A stretch of 64,000 nt of DNA from assembly GCA_001942185.1 (NCBI GenBank), contig MKJV01000097.1, forward strand, positions 1-64,000. The letters run 5' to 3'. Origin of the DNA: Pseudonocardia sp. CNS-004 (GTDB lineage: Bacteria > Actinomycetota > Actinomycetes > Mycobacteriales > Pseudonocardiaceae). A program made the position numbers and the translations under genes. Below the pieces are notes generated by a model, which worked only from the letters and a program-made list of their open reading frames with translations, had not been told where the DNA came from and did not search any database. Position 1 is the first letter of the stretch; every line of letters starts with the position of its first letter. Below are positions 1-11,534 of this stretch, one piece after another.

Positions 1-1
1 C

Positions 2-175
2 GTACCCCAGCACGTCGGCGGCATCTCCACGACCCACCCCGGCCTCGCGTACACGGGTCTCGAACTGCAACGCTCGTTCTCCTCGAACACCCTGCGCGGA
101 GTCTGCCGCGACGCCGCATACGTCATGGGCCCGCTCGCCGCACACATCCGAGGCGCGTACGCAAGCGTCGCCTGA
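2..175 (+). CDS. C-terminal end of a probable FAD/NAD(P)-dependent oxidoreductase (partial)
   Basis: The first 57 codons read without a stop and end at a TGA at 173-175; the start lies outside the window. The fragment THPGLAYTGLELQRS followed by TLRGVCRDAAYV resembles the C-terminal segment of CzcO-type flavoprotein monooxygenases (PGLYFVG...GVGRDAA...), where it closes the FAD-binding Rossmann domain. No catalytic residues can be checked. The match is to a short pattern only, so the family is a tentative call. Nothing links it to the stress genes further right. Confidence 0.4.
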   Translation, partial: VPQHVGGISTTHPGLAYTGLELQRSFSSNTLRGVCRDAAYVMGPLAAHIRGAYASVA

Positions 176-438
176 CCCCTCCGCAGCTCGCAGGCGCGCG
201 AGCATCGGGTGGAAGCCGCGAACCATGCGAGAACGACACCGAACGGGGGCGCCGATCTCGTCGCGGATGGGCGGATCTCCTCGACGTTGTCATCAAACAG
301 ACCTGACGGCACTGTCGAAGTAGCGCGGGAAGATCAGGATCGAGATCCTGGATGCGGCGAGCGCCGAGGTCGGGAGGTAGACCGCTGCCAGCGCGTTGCC
401 CCATCATCCTGGTATCCGGACCCCGGAAGGCGTTCCTC
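176..438. other. Non-coding stretch, no gene seen
   Basis: Open frames here have no ribosome site and no recognisable protein pattern. The stretch separates the flavoprotein end from the DinB-like gene and probably carries its promoter, but I see no clear element. Confidence 0.4.
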
Positions 439-942
439 ATGGAACCAGGCGAGATCAGCGACGAGATGCGGCGGACACAGGCAGAGTTTCACCAACTCGT
501 CCAGGCCGCGTCGGCTGATGACCTGCGGCGCCGCTCGGACGGCACCAGGTGGACGAACCGCCAACTGCTGTTTCACATGGTGCTCGGGTACGCCGTCGTC
601 CGCACGCTGCTCCCTCTGGTCCGTGCGCTCGGCAGACTCGGGCACAGCCGAGGATTCGCCGCCACGCTGAACGCCGCCCGCCGGCCCTTCCATCTGATCA
701 ACTACTTGGGTTCGTGCGCCGGCGGACAGATCCTCTCCCCACGCGCGATGATCTCCTTGCTCGACTGGAGCATCCGCGGCCTTCAACGCACCCTCGTCGC
801 CGAGACCGAACGGACCCTGGCGCTGACGATGCACCTCCCAACGGCGTGGGACCCCTACTTCAAGCCCACCATGAACGTGCTCGACGTCTACCACTTCGGC
901 ACCCAGCACTTCGACCACCACCGACGCCAGCTCACCTTTTAG
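439..942 (+). CDS. DinB-like (DinB/YfiT superfamily) protein
   Basis: This encodes 167 residues. The start at 439 (MEPGEISDEM) is preferred over an upstream in-frame ATG because the DinB helical pattern begins here. The family forms a four-helix bundle that often binds a divalent metal through three histidines. Candidate ligands are the His of RQLLFHMV in helix 2 and the His cluster of TQHFDHH near the C-terminus. Members include thiol-dependent transferases and proteins of unknown role, so the reaction cannot be named. It stands alone, has no DosR-type box, and probably predates the island to its right. Confidence 0.7.
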   Translation: MEPGEISDEMRRTQAEFHQLVQAASADDLRRRSDGTRWTNRQLLFHMVLGYAVVRTLLPLVRALGRLGHSRGFAATLNAARRPFHLINYLGSCAGGQILSPRAMISLLDWSIRGLQRTLVAETERTLALTMHLPTAWDPYFKPTMNVLDVYHFGTQHFDHHRRQLTF

Positions 943-1027
943 GGGGTCCGACCTGCACTTGAGGACAGCCGGCCAGCGCGTTCTGACCTCACCCGAGTGC
1001 GCGGAACGATGGCAGGATCGAATGGGC

Positions 1028-1150
1028 TCAGGTCACCGGCTCGGTGCTTTGCGCGGACCGGAATGCCCATCCGAGCACCCCCAGTGCGATCCCCATCCAC
1101 ATGGCCAGGTAGCCGAAGGCGGCTGCCGGGGAGGCGAAGGTGTAGAGCAG
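1028..1150 (-). pseudogene. C-terminal remnant of a membrane protein
   Basis: Read on the minus strand, about 40 codons give a hydrophobic segment (FGYLAMWMGIALGVLGWAF) followed by a short polar tail and TGA at 1028-1030. It looks like the last transmembrane helix of a lost membrane protein. No start or upstream coding sequence is visible, so I treat it as decayed DNA. The parent family is not recognisable. Confidence 0.35.
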
Positions 1151-1539
1151 ACACCATCGGACATGTGCCCGGACGCAGGCACGTGATCGAACATTGGGCA
1201 CTCGGCTCCACTCGAGCCGACCGCCTCCGCGCGATCGTCATCAAAGAGGCCGCGGGCAAAGGTCGCCACCCCGGTCGGCTGACCGCGGTGCGACCGGGCC
1301 GACAGCCGTAACGTGATCAACGAGGATGGACCAGCGGACTCCCAGCCCGCCGTGCCCGCACCTGACCCGCCAGGCCTTCTCAGCTCGGCCAGGCCAACGC
1401 CCACGCCCGAAGACCCCGGCCGGCCACGGAATCCGGCACGAGGCGAACCGAGATGGCCACGGATCTGCGACCGGTCTACACCGCCCCGACCGAGGCCGCG
1501 GCCGCGGCTCGGTTCACCGAGCCGCTGATACCTGGGGCG

Positions 1540-1888
1540 GGATGTATCCGACGACCGTCGCGCTGTGGATGGCGGCCTGGTCGGAGTTCGTGCCGTTCCT
1601 GGACTACGACGTGGAGATCCGCAAGGTCATCTACTCCACCGACGCCATCGAGAGCCTCAACGCCCGCTATCGCGGCCAGCAAACGCGCGCGGGCACTTCC
1701 CGACCGAGCCGGCAGCGCTCAAGTGCCTCTACCCGGTCACCGCTCGCTCGGCCCCATCGACAAGGGCCGAGCGAGGTGCGCGGTGCAGTGGAAGCCGGCC
1801 CTGAACGCCCTCGCGATCACCTTCGCCGGCCGTGTCGTCCCCAGCAATGGAAACTTGCCCCCACCGAAGCCAGTCGTTGATCGGACAC
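1540..1888 (+). pseudogene. IS256-family (mutator) transposase remnant
   Basis: Three frames together give the C-terminal third of an IS256-type transposase. WMAAWSEFVPFLDY, IRKVIYSTDAIESLN and ARYRGQ come from the first frame, GHFPTEPAALKCLYPVTA from the second, and WKPALNALAITFAGR from the third. These match the conserved block W..W..F.PFL, iRk.iYtTdaIEslN, hFPte.AAlKcLY, W..ALN.fai.F. The N-terminal two thirds with most of the catalytic DDE triad are missing and no terminal inverted repeats were found. It is an inactive relic at the left edge of the stress island. Confidence 0.8.
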
Positions 1889-1906
1889 TCCCGCTCTCGA
1901 CCGGCG

Positions 1907-3135
1907 CTACTCCACAACTTGGGAGTCGCTCCCGCTGCTCGAACGGAGGTCGTGTGCAACCGCCGACAACGGCGGGCCGCCGCCACTGCCGCTCACGCGC
2001 GGCACCCTCGGCGTCGGCACCTCGCTGACCGGGTGTGCTCCGGTGAGGAGGGCACGTACCTGCGCTGCGATGACGAGCTCCTCGCGGCTGTGGACCACCA
2101 GGGTGCGTGCGGCGGCACCGTCGGCGCTGATGTCGGTCTCGCCGTCCGGGTCGGCGCCTGCGTTGACGTGCTCGTCGACGGCCAGGCCGAGGAAGGCGAG
2201 CCCGGCGACGGCGCGCCGCCGCAGATCGTGGGCGCGCTCACCGACGCCACCGCTGAACACGAGCACGTCGAGTCCGTCGAGGGCGGCGGCCATCGCGGCG
2301 ACGCCGCGCGGAGCCGGTGCAGCCAGACCTCGACCGCGAGCACCGCATCCGGTTGCCCGGCGCGCTCCCCTGCGAGCACGTCGCGCATGTCGGCGCTGCC
2401 CGCGAGCCCCGCCAGCCCGGACTCGCGGTCGAGCACACCCGCGACGTCGGTGGCTGCGAGACCAGCGGACTCCACCAACCACAGCGGGACCGCCGGATCC
2501 AGGTCGCCGCTGCGGCTGCCCATGACCAGGCCGGCGGTCGGGGTGAAACCCATCGTCGTATCCACCGAGCGGGGCTGGTCCCCGTCCCATGCCACGGCGC
2601 ACGCCGAGGCGCCGGAGCCGAGGTGCGCGACGACCGTCCGCAGCCGCGGACCCGCGAGGACAGCGGCCCGGCGCGCGGCCCACTCGTGCGCCAACCCGTG
2701 GAACCCGTAGCGGCGCACCCCGAGCTCGTTGCGCCACCGGGCCGGGATCGCGTACGTGGAAGCGGCGGCCGGCATTCCGGCGTGGAAGGCGGTGTCGAAG
2801 CAGGCGATGGCCGGCACCCCCGGAAGAGCCGACCGGGTTGCGCGCAGCGCGGCCAGCGCGGGTGGCTGGTGCAGCGGGGCGAGTGCGGCCAGCTCGTCCA
2901 GCTCCGCCAGGACCGCGTCGTCGACGAGCACCGGCCCGTGACGGCGCGGGCCACCGTGCACCACCCGGTGGCCGACGGCGTCGATCCGGCCCAGCCCGTC
3001 GAGGGCCTGCTCCAGTGCACCCGGTTCCGGCCGCCCTCGGTCGGCCGAGAGGTCCGTCCGGTGGAGGAGCTCGTCGTCGTCGAGCAGGCGGACCTTGATG
3101 CTGCTCGACCCGGCGTTGACGACCAGGACGTGCAT
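1907..3135 (-). CDS. ackA: Acetate kinase (frameshifted near 2305)
   Basis: Acetate kinase makes ATP from acetyl phosphate, releasing acetate. Residues 5-12 (NAGSSSIK) are the signature of the ASKHA kinase fold; GHRVVHGG, DTAFHAGMP, GFHGLAHE and GFTPTAGLVMGSRSGD follow in order, then FSGGVGERA in the C-terminal half. The usual HLGNGAS reads HLGSGAS. The frame breaks near 2305, where one extra G in the coding strand (GCGCGGGCGTC) restores a 409-residue protein of normal length. The start ATG at 3135 overlaps the TGA of the upstream phosphoketolase gene (ATGA), so the two are translationally coupled. Phosphoketolase supplies acetyl phosphate directly, which explains the pairing. Confidence 0.9.
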
Positions 3136-5531
3136 CAGGCGGTCCACTCCCAGTTCCGGACGTCGGGGGCGTCCTCCCCGGTGCGGCGGGTGTGGTCACG
3201 GCAGCGCAGCCGTTCGTCGAGCATGTGCTGGCGCAGGGCCGCGTACCGCACCCCGAGCCCCGGTACCCGGTCGATCACATCGGCGGCCAGGTGGAACCGG
3301 TCGAGATCGTTGAGCATCAGCATGTCGAACGGCGTGGTGGTGGTGCCCTCCTCCTTGTAGCCGCGCACGTGCAGGCGGTCGTGGTTGTGCCGGCGGTAGG
3401 TCAGGCGGTGGATCAGCCACGGATACCCGTGGAACGCGAAGATCACCGGGGTGTCCGGCGGGAACAGCAGGTCGTACTCGCGATCCGACAGCCCGTGCGG
3501 GTGCTCGGTCGGCTCCTGCAGCCGCATCAAATCCACCACGTTCACCACCCGCACCCGCAGCCGGGGCAGGTGCTCGCGCAGCAGGGTCACCGCGGCGAGC
3601 GTCTCCAGCGTGGGCACGTCCCCGCAGCAGGCCAGCACCACGTCGGGTTGCTCACCTGCGTCGCTGCTCGCCCAGTCCCAGATCCCGATCCCGCGGCGGG
3701 CGTGCACGACCGCGGCGTCCGGGTCGAGCCACTGCGGCGCCTCCTGCTTGCCCGCGACGACCACGTTGATCAGGTCCCGGCCGCGCAGACACTCGTCCAT
3801 CACGGCCAGCAGCGTGTTCGCGTCCGGCGGCAGGTACACCCGCACGATCTCGGACTTCTTGTTCACGACGTGGTCGATGAAACCGGGGTCCTGGTGGGAG
3901 AACCCGTTGTGGTCCTGGCGCCACACGTGGCTGGTCAGCAGGAAGTTGAGCGCGGCGATGGGGCGCCGCCACGGGATCCGCCTGCTCACCTTGATCCACT
4001 TTGCGTGCTGGTTGACCATCGAGTCGACGATGTGGATGAACGCCTCGTAACAGGTGAACAGGCCGTGCCGACCGGTGAGCAGGTAGCCCTCCAGCCAGCC
4101 CTCGGACAGGTGCTCCGAGAGCACCTCCAGCACCCGGCCGTGCGGGCTCTGGTGCTCGTCGGTGGGCAGGATCTCGCCGGCGAAGAGCCGATCGGTCACC
4201 TCGAACACGGCCTGCAGCCGGTTGGACGCCACCTCGTCCGGCCCGACCAGCCGGAAGTTCGACGGGTTCGCGCGCACGACCTCCCGCACCCACTCCCCGA
4301 GCACCCGGGTCGCCTCCGCGGCCACCGCGCCGGGCCGCGGGACGGCCACCGTCTGCTCGCGGAAGTCGGGCAGCCGCAGGGGCTGCAGCAGCTCCCCGCC
4401 GTTCCCGTGCGGGCTCGCGCTCATCCGGCGGGCTCCGGTGGGAGCCACCACGTCGAGCTCGGTGGCCGGGCGCCCTTCCGGGTCGAAGAGCTCATCGGGC
4501 CGGTACGAGCGCAACCACTGCTCCAGCTGGGCCAGGTGCTCGGGGTTCTCCCGCACCGCCGCGAGCGGTACCTGGTGTGCCCTCCACGTGCCCTCGGTCG
4601 GTAGCCCGTCGACCGTGCGGGGACCGGTCCAGCCCTTCGGGCTGCGCAGCACCAGCACGGGCCACCGCGGCCGCTCGGACAGCTCGCCGCGGGCCGCGCG
4701 GACACGGATATCCGAGATCCGGTCGACCGCCCGATCCATGACATCGGCCATCCGCGCATGTGCGGCCATGTGGTCCTCGTCCGCGTCGACGTCCACGACG
4801 AACGGCTCGTGGCCGTAGCCCTCCAGCAACGCGAGCAGCTCGCGCTCCGGGATCCGCGACAGCACCGTCGGGTTCGCGATCTTGTAGCCGTTGAGGTGCA
4901 GGATCGGCAGCACCGTGCCGTCCGAGACCGGGTCGAGGAACTTGTTCGCGTGCCACGACGCGGCCAGCGGACCGGTCTCCGCCTCCCCGTCGCCGATGAC
5001 GCACGCAACCAGCAGGTCGGGGTTGTCGAATGCCGCCCCGTAGGCGTGGGCGAGCGAGTAGCCCAGCTCGCCACCCTCGTGGATCGAGCCCGGTGTCTCG
5101 GGCGCGGCGTGGCTCGGGATCCCGCCCGGGAACGAGAACTGGCGGAAGAGCCTTCGCATCCCGGCGCCGTCCCGCGACACGTCCGGGAAGCGCTCCGAGT
5201 AGGTGCCCTCCAACCACGCCGTCGCCACCACGGCGGGCCCGCCGTGCCCGGGCCCGGTGACGAACATCGCCTCGAGCCCGCGGCGGACGATCACCCGGTT
5301 GAGGTGCGCCCAGAGGAACGTCAGACCCGGGGTCGTCCCCCAGTGCCCGAGCAGACGCGGTTTGACGTGCTCCGGACCCAGCGGCTGCGCCAGCAGCGGG
5401 TTGTCGAGCAGGTAGATCTGCCCGACGGACAAGTAGTTCGCCGCGCGCCACCACGCGTCGAGGCGGTCCAGCTCCGCCTCGGAAGCCTGCTCGGACGTCG
5501 CGGCGGTGCCGCCGCCTGCTGTGATCGTCAT
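3135..5531 (-). CDS. xfp: Xylulose-5-phosphate/fructose-6-phosphate phosphoketolase
   Basis: This is a thiamine-diphosphate enzyme splitting xylulose 5-phosphate (or fructose 6-phosphate) with phosphate into acetyl phosphate and an aldose phosphate. The 798-residue frame is intact and of family length. Visible hallmarks are WGTTPGLTFLWAHLNR, GHGGPA, the ThDP/Mg motif GDGEAETGP, HLNGYKIANPT, SPKGWTGP and EGYLLTGRHGLFTCYEAF. The start at 5531 (MTITAGGG) gives the standard N-terminus. ackA overlaps its stop, so product and consumer of acetyl phosphate are coupled. A USP gene ends 103 bp upstream, and the nearest DosR-like box lies upstream of that USP. Confidence 0.95.
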   Translation of the reverse strand: MTITAGGGTAATSEQASEAELDRLDAWWRAANYLSVGQIYLLDNPLLAQPLGPEHVKPRLLGHWGTTPGLTFLWAHLNRVIVRRGLEAMFVTGPGHGGPAVVATAWLEGTYSERFPDVSRDGAGMRRLFRQFSFPGGIPSHAAPETPGSIHEGGELGYSLAHAYGAAFDNPDLLVACVIGDGEAETGPLAASWHANKFLDPVSDGTVLPILHLNGYKIANPTVLSRIPERELLALLEGYGHEPFVVDVDADEDHMAAHARMADVMDRAVDRISDIRVRAARGELSERPRWPVLVLRSPKGWTGPRTVDGLPTEGTWRAHQVPLAAVRENPEHLAQLEQWLRSYRPDELFDPEGRPATELDVVAPTGARRMSASPHGNGGELLQPLRLPDFREQTVAVPRPGAVAAEATRVLGEWVREVVRANPSNFRLVGPDEVASNRLQAVFEVTDRLFAGEILPTDEHQSPHGRVLEVLSEHLSEGWLEGYLLTGRHGLFTCYEAFIHIVDSMVNQHAKWIKVSRRIPWRRPIAALNFLLTSHVWRQDHNGFSHQDPGFIDHVVNKKSEIVRVYLPPDANTLLAVMDECLRGRDLINVVVAGKQEAPQWLDPDAAVVHARRGIGIWDWASSDAGEQPDVVLACCGDVPTLETLAAVTLLREHLPRLRVRVVNVVDLMRLQEPTEHPHGLSDREYDLLFPPDTPVIFAFHGYPWLIHRLTYRRHNHDRLHVRGYKEEGTTTTPFDMLMLNDLDRFHLAADVIDRVPGLGVRYAALRQHMLDERLRCRDHTRRTGEDAPDVRNWEWTA

Positions 5532-5634
5532 GCGAGGAACTCCCGGGTAGGCGGATGTCGCTCTGGCTGCCGGCCGAACAGAAGCTTCCGCTTCTCCGCA
5601 GCGGGCGAGACGACCCGTCGAGCTCGGTCGAACG

Positions 5635-6527
5635 TCAGGCCCCATCGTCGGTGGCGGAGCGGACGACGGCAACGGCACAGTGCGAACGGTGCAGCACGGC
5701 ATGGCTGACCGAACCGAGCAGCAGCCCGGTGAAACCGCCGCGTCCCCGCGAACCGACGACGACGAGCTGGGCACGCCGGGACTGCTCGACCAGCGCATGG
5801 GCCGGCCGATCCTTCGCGAGGATCCGCTGCACGGGCACGTCGGGGTACTTCTCGCCCCATCCCGCAAGCCGTTCAGCCAGTACTTCGCGTTCCTCGGCCT
5901 CGATGGCCTCCCAGTCCAGCAGCGGGGCCACATCGAGGTCGCCGACCAGCTCGCGCCAGGTGTGCACCGCCACCAGGGGCACCCCGCGCACTGCCGCGGC
6001 CTCGTAGGCGAACGCCAGAGCAGCCTCGCTGAGCGGGGACCCGTCCACGCCCACGACGACCGGCGCCGCGGGATCGGGGTCTGCGTCGTCGCCGCGGACG
6101 ACGATCAGCGGAGCTTTCGCGTGCGCGCCCAGCCCGGCGGCGACCGAGCCCAGCAGGAGCCCGGTCACGCCGCCGAGGCCGCGATCACCGATCACCACCA
6201 GTTGGGCCAGGTCGGACTCGGCGGTGAGCACGGCCATCGGGAACCGACGACGAGCTGCTGCTCCACCTCGATCCCCTCGGCCGCGCGGGCGGCGAAGGCG
6301 GCCGCGTCGGCGAGGTTGCGCCGCGCCTGGGCCAGCATGATGTCCCGGTAACTCGCCCCGAGCTGGATCTCGCCGATCGGGTTGTTCCGGATCCAGTCGA
6401 AGGCCGTCACCACGCGCAGGGGGACCTTGCGCCGGGCGGCTTCCGCCGCTGCCCAGCGCACCGCGCGTAGGGCCGGCTCCGACCCATCGATCCCGACGAC
6501 CACCGTTCGGCCCCTGTGTGCATCCAT
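5635..6527 (-). CDS. Tandem-domain universal stress protein (frameshifted near 6243)
   Basis: It carries two USP domains. The first opens with TVVVGIDGSEPALRAVRWAA, the second with PVVVGVDGSPLSEAALAF. Each ends with the ATP-binding loop G-2x-G-9x-G(S/T): VIGDRGLGGVTGLLLGSV and VVGSRGRGGFTGLLLGSV. This is the layout of M. tuberculosis Rv2005c/Rv2623, ATP-binding proteins linked to dormancy. The frame breaks after VEQQLVVG; one extra G restores VVGFPMAVL and a 297-residue protein. A DosR-like box lies 59 bp upstream. It probably heads the xfp-ackA transcript. Confidence 0.9.
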
Positions 6528-6581
6528 GCCGACGACGCTCCCTCTTCTCGGGGCGCCCGAGCAGGTGCACCCGGCCCTGGA

Positions 6582-7160
6582 TCACGGGTCGTTCGACCCC
6601 CGATCAGGCCTTCGTCGTTCCGCTCGTTCAGGCGGTGCTGGTGGCGGCGGTGGCGGCGCGGGCGATGCCGGCGCCCAGGCCCGTGCCCGGCCGAGCTCAC
6701 CCTCGCACAGTGGCCCCTGTGTGCCGCTCACGCGGAACGTCTCGGGGCGGGCGACGAGGTCGTAGCCGAGGCGCCGCAGCCTGCGGGCCGCCCCGGCCGC
6801 TGCCGAGCCGGGCAGCCGCGGGCGGTCCACCCGCGTGTCGAACGCCGCCGCCCGTACGTCCATCGGCGCCTCCGCGAGGGTGGCGAGCCACTCCCGCAGC
6901 CCGGTCTCCGCCGGCTGCGCGCCGCCACCGGCCTGCTCGGCCGCGTTCCGCCGCGTCGACATCCGCGTCATCGCGAACGCGTGGGTCGGGCCACCCACGA
7001 CGAGGAGGTCGACGCCGCCCAGGGGATCACCGGCGTCACCGACGTCCGCGACGCGGACCTGCCCGGACTCCCCCAGCCCGTGCGCCAGTCCGCGGGCCAC
7101 CTCCTCGGCGATCCGCCGCGTGTTGCCGAACACCGACTCCACCACCACGAGCGCGCGCAT
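6582..7160 (-). CDS. Flavodoxin-family protein
   Basis: This encodes a small FMN-binding electron-transfer or quinone-reductase type protein. The phosphate-binding loop is VVVESVFGNTRRIA near the N-terminus and the second flavin loop is VVGGPTHAFAM. As read it has 192 residues with a strange proline-rich tail (SPAPPPPPPAPPERAERR). One extra G near 6675 gives AWGAGIARAATAATSTA and a stop at 6628, a 177-residue protein typical of actinobacterial flavodoxin-like proteins. The tail is therefore probably a frameshift artefact. It lies between a CtpF-like ATPase and a USP on the same strand. Its redox partner is unknown. Confidence 0.8.
   Translation of the reverse strand: MRALVVVESVFGNTRRIAEEVARGLAHGLGESGQVRVADVGDAGDPLGGVDLLVVGGPTHAFAMTRMSTRRNAAEQAGGGAQPAETGLREWLATLAEAPMDVRAAAFDTRVDRPRLPGSAAAGAARRLRRLGYDLVARPETFRVSGTQGPLCEGELGRARAWAPASPAPPPPPPAPPERAERRRPDRGSNDP
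6586..6599 (-). promoter_or_regulatory. DosR-like box (GGGTCGTTCGACCC)
   Basis: A near-perfect 14-bp palindrome 59 bp upstream of the USP start at 6527, at the end of the flavodoxin frame. It fits the family of boxes described for this window. Binding by DevR is inferred. Confidence 0.6.
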
Positions 7161-7202
7161 CCGCCACCTCCTGTCCTCGTCTCCTGCCCCGAGCCTGGTC
7201 GG

Positions 7203-7216
7203 GGGCCGGAAACGAC
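7203..7216 (-). promoter_or_regulatory. Weak DosR-like half site upstream of flavodoxin
   Basis: Read on the minus strand this is GTCGTTTCCGGCCC. Only the right half (TTCCGGCCC) agrees with the box consensus. It lies 43 bp upstream of the flavodoxin start. Confidence 0.3.
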
Positions 7217-7262
7217 GGCAGGGCTGGAGCTCCTGGCCCGGTGGGGCGTACGCCGGGGCCGG

Positions 7263-9967
<2,705 letters not shown>

Positions 9968-10048
9968 CCCCGACGTTCGATCGGCCACGATCAACGCTCC
10001 TCGACAGCGGGCCGGCTCCCCCGGAGGTCCGGCCGACACCGTCATCGA

Positions 10049-10486
10049 TCAGCGGACGATCGTGACGGGGCACGTCGCGTGCCGCACGCACGCCAGACCG
10101 ACTGAACCGAGCACGGCGCTGGCGAGTCCACCTCGGCCCCGGTGACCGAGCACGAGCAGGTCGGCATCGCGCGTCTGGTGCACGAGCACCTTCGCCGGGA
10201 ATCCGGGGATGGCGACGACGTCGACCGGCACGGTGCCGGTACCCGGGTCCGCGGAGACGCTCTCGACCATCGCGTGCGCGCCTGCCTCGAGACGGGCGGT
10301 GAGTTCCTCGAGCGTCGGGGGCCGCGGCGACCCGACCTGGCCCGGCCGGTTGTCCGGCGGTTCGAATGCCCGGACCGCGCGAACACGCGAGCTCCGGCGC
10401 GCCGCATCCTGCAGCGCGTACCGCAGCGCGGCGCGCGATTCCTCCGTGCCGTCCACCCCCACGATGACCGTTCCGTGCTCACCCAC
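10049..10486 (-). CDS. Single-domain universal stress protein
   Basis: 145 residues with TVIVGVDGTEESRAALRYAL at the start and the ATP-loop LGHRGRGGLASAVLGSV near the end, finishing CPVTIVR. The GTG start at 10486 is chosen because a GAGAGGGAAA ribosome site sits just upstream and the first beta strand begins directly after it; a longer reading upstream has no USP character. The stop is just before an ATG that may start the CtpF-like ATPase, implying one transcript. The divergent region on its other side carries two DosR-like boxes. Confidence 0.88.
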   Translation of the reverse strand: MGEHGTVIVGVDGTEESRAALRYALQDAARRSSRVRAVRAFEPPDNRPGQVGSPRPPTLEELTARLEAGAHAMVESVSADPGTGTVPVDVVAIPGFPAKVLVHQTRDADLLVLGHRGRGGLASAVLGSVGLACVRHATCPVTIVR

Positions 10487-10619
10487 GTCGTTTCCCTCTC
10501 GCTGTGCTACCGGCCGTCCACCGTCGCGCACCGTGGTGCGGCGCGGAACGGCCGGACGACCCGGCGCGCAGGGCCGATCGGCATCCGCGCCCCCTCGAGC
10601 CGCTCGCCCTCTCGCGGCA

Positions 10620-10633
10620 GGGCCTTCCGGCGG
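10620..10633. promoter_or_regulatory. DosR-like box (GGGCCTTCCGGCGG)
   Basis: First of two boxes between divergent USP genes (10486 minus, 10719 plus). Its centre is 22 bp from the next box, about two helical turns, as in paired DosR sites. Confidence 0.5.
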
Positions 10634-10641
10634 CAGGTACG

Positions 10642-10655
10642 GGGACCTGCGTCCG
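10642..10655. promoter_or_regulatory. DosR-like box (GGGACCTGCGTCCG)
   Basis: Second box in the divergent USP-USP region, 64 bp before the start at 10719. The GGGAC....GTCC arms are palindromic. Confidence 0.5.
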
Positions 10656-10718
10656 CGGTGGAACTCGTTCCGCAGCTGCACGCTCGAGCCCGAGATGTCA
10701 TCCGAGGAGGTCGAGGAA

Positions 10719-11228
10719 ATGCAGATCGAGCGAGGACGAGTCGTCGTCGGTGTCGACGGGTCGGCCGGGAGCCGGGCCGCGCTGGTGCACGCCCTCCGGG
10801 ATGCGGCCCGCCGCGGCGCGGCCGTCGACGTGGTCGCGGCCTTCGAGTCGCCGCAGTACTACTGGGTCCCGGCCTACACCGCGCCGGTGCTCCCGTTCGA
10901 AGAGGTGCGCGAGGAGGTCCGCGACCACACGGGGTCGATGGTGCAGGAGGTTATCGGGGAGCTGGCGAGCGAGCTCTCGCCCATGCCGCCGGTGACGGTG
11001 CACGTGGTCCCCGGCAGCGCGCAGGCCGCCCTGCTGGAGGCTGCAGAGGACGCCGACCTCCTGGTGGTGGGCAGCCGTGGACACGGCGCGGTCGGGAGCC
11101 TGCTGCTCGGCTCGGTGAGCCTCGCCTGCACGCTGCACGCCCCCTGCCCGATCACCGTCGTGCACGCGGCCCGGCCGAAGAAGTCCGAGGAACCGGCGGT
11201 GCTGCACGCCGCGCCAGCGATCTCCTGA
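10719..11228 (+). CDS. Single-domain universal stress protein
   Basis: 169 residues. It starts MQIERGRVVVGVDGSAGSR, and the nucleotide loop is VVGSRGHGAVGSLLLGSVS, followed by CPITVVHA. The start at 10719 has GGAGG 8 bp upstream; the ATG at 10695 lacks this spacing. The insert QYYWVPAYTAPVLPFEEVREE and the block MPPVTVHVVPGSAQAALL are shared with the USP at 43828, so the two are recent paralogues. The frame is intact. Confidence 0.9.
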   Translation: MQIERGRVVVGVDGSAGSRAALVHALRDAARRGAAVDVVAAFESPQYYWVPAYTAPVLPFEEVREEVRDHTGSMVQEVIGELASELSPMPPVTVHVVPGSAQAALLEAAEDADLLVVGSRGHGAVGSLLLGSVSLACTLHAPCPITVVHAARPKKSEEPAVLHAAPAIS

Positions 11229-11423
11229 CCGGCCGTGAAGGTCGTCGTCCTCGCGTAGGCCTCGACGATGAACGGGCTCCGCGCCCGCGGCGCGCCACCC
11301 GATCCTGGTCGGCGGCGGCGATCCGGGATCGGAGTCGGTGCTCGTCGGGACGCCCGACGCGCTGGCGCTCTGCGGCGCCGCGTCCCACGTGCGAGGTGGA
11401 GCGCATGGCTCGCGGCGGTCTGC

Positions 11424-11437
11424 GGGTCCTCGGCCCC
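11424..11437 (+). promoter_or_regulatory. DosR-like box (GGGTCCTCGGCCCC)
   Basis: Lies about 98 bp upstream of the CBS-BON gene in a 306-bp stretch (11229-11534) with no convincing gene. Confidence 0.45.
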
Positions 11438-11485
11438 GCGGCCGTCCTCGCCCGCCGACGCCGGGACCGCATGCCCTCGGGGAAC

Positions 11486-11499
11486 GGGACCGACGACCC
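11486..11499 (+). promoter_or_regulatory. Possible second DosR-like box (GGGACCGACGACCC)
   Basis: A near palindrome 36 bp before the CBS-BON start. The centre differs from the CTTNG core of most other boxes, so it is weaker. Confidence 0.35.
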
Positions 11500-11534
11500 T
11501 GCCGGGCGCACCTCGGACGGGCGAGATTGAGCAG

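Noticed and set aside
11268..11530. Possible P-type ATPase fragment upstream of the CBS-BON gene (VLVGTPDALALC, ARGGLRVLG)
   Set aside because: The resemblance to a nucleotide-domain KGAP...GLRVLAVA pattern is short, split over two frames and could be chance.
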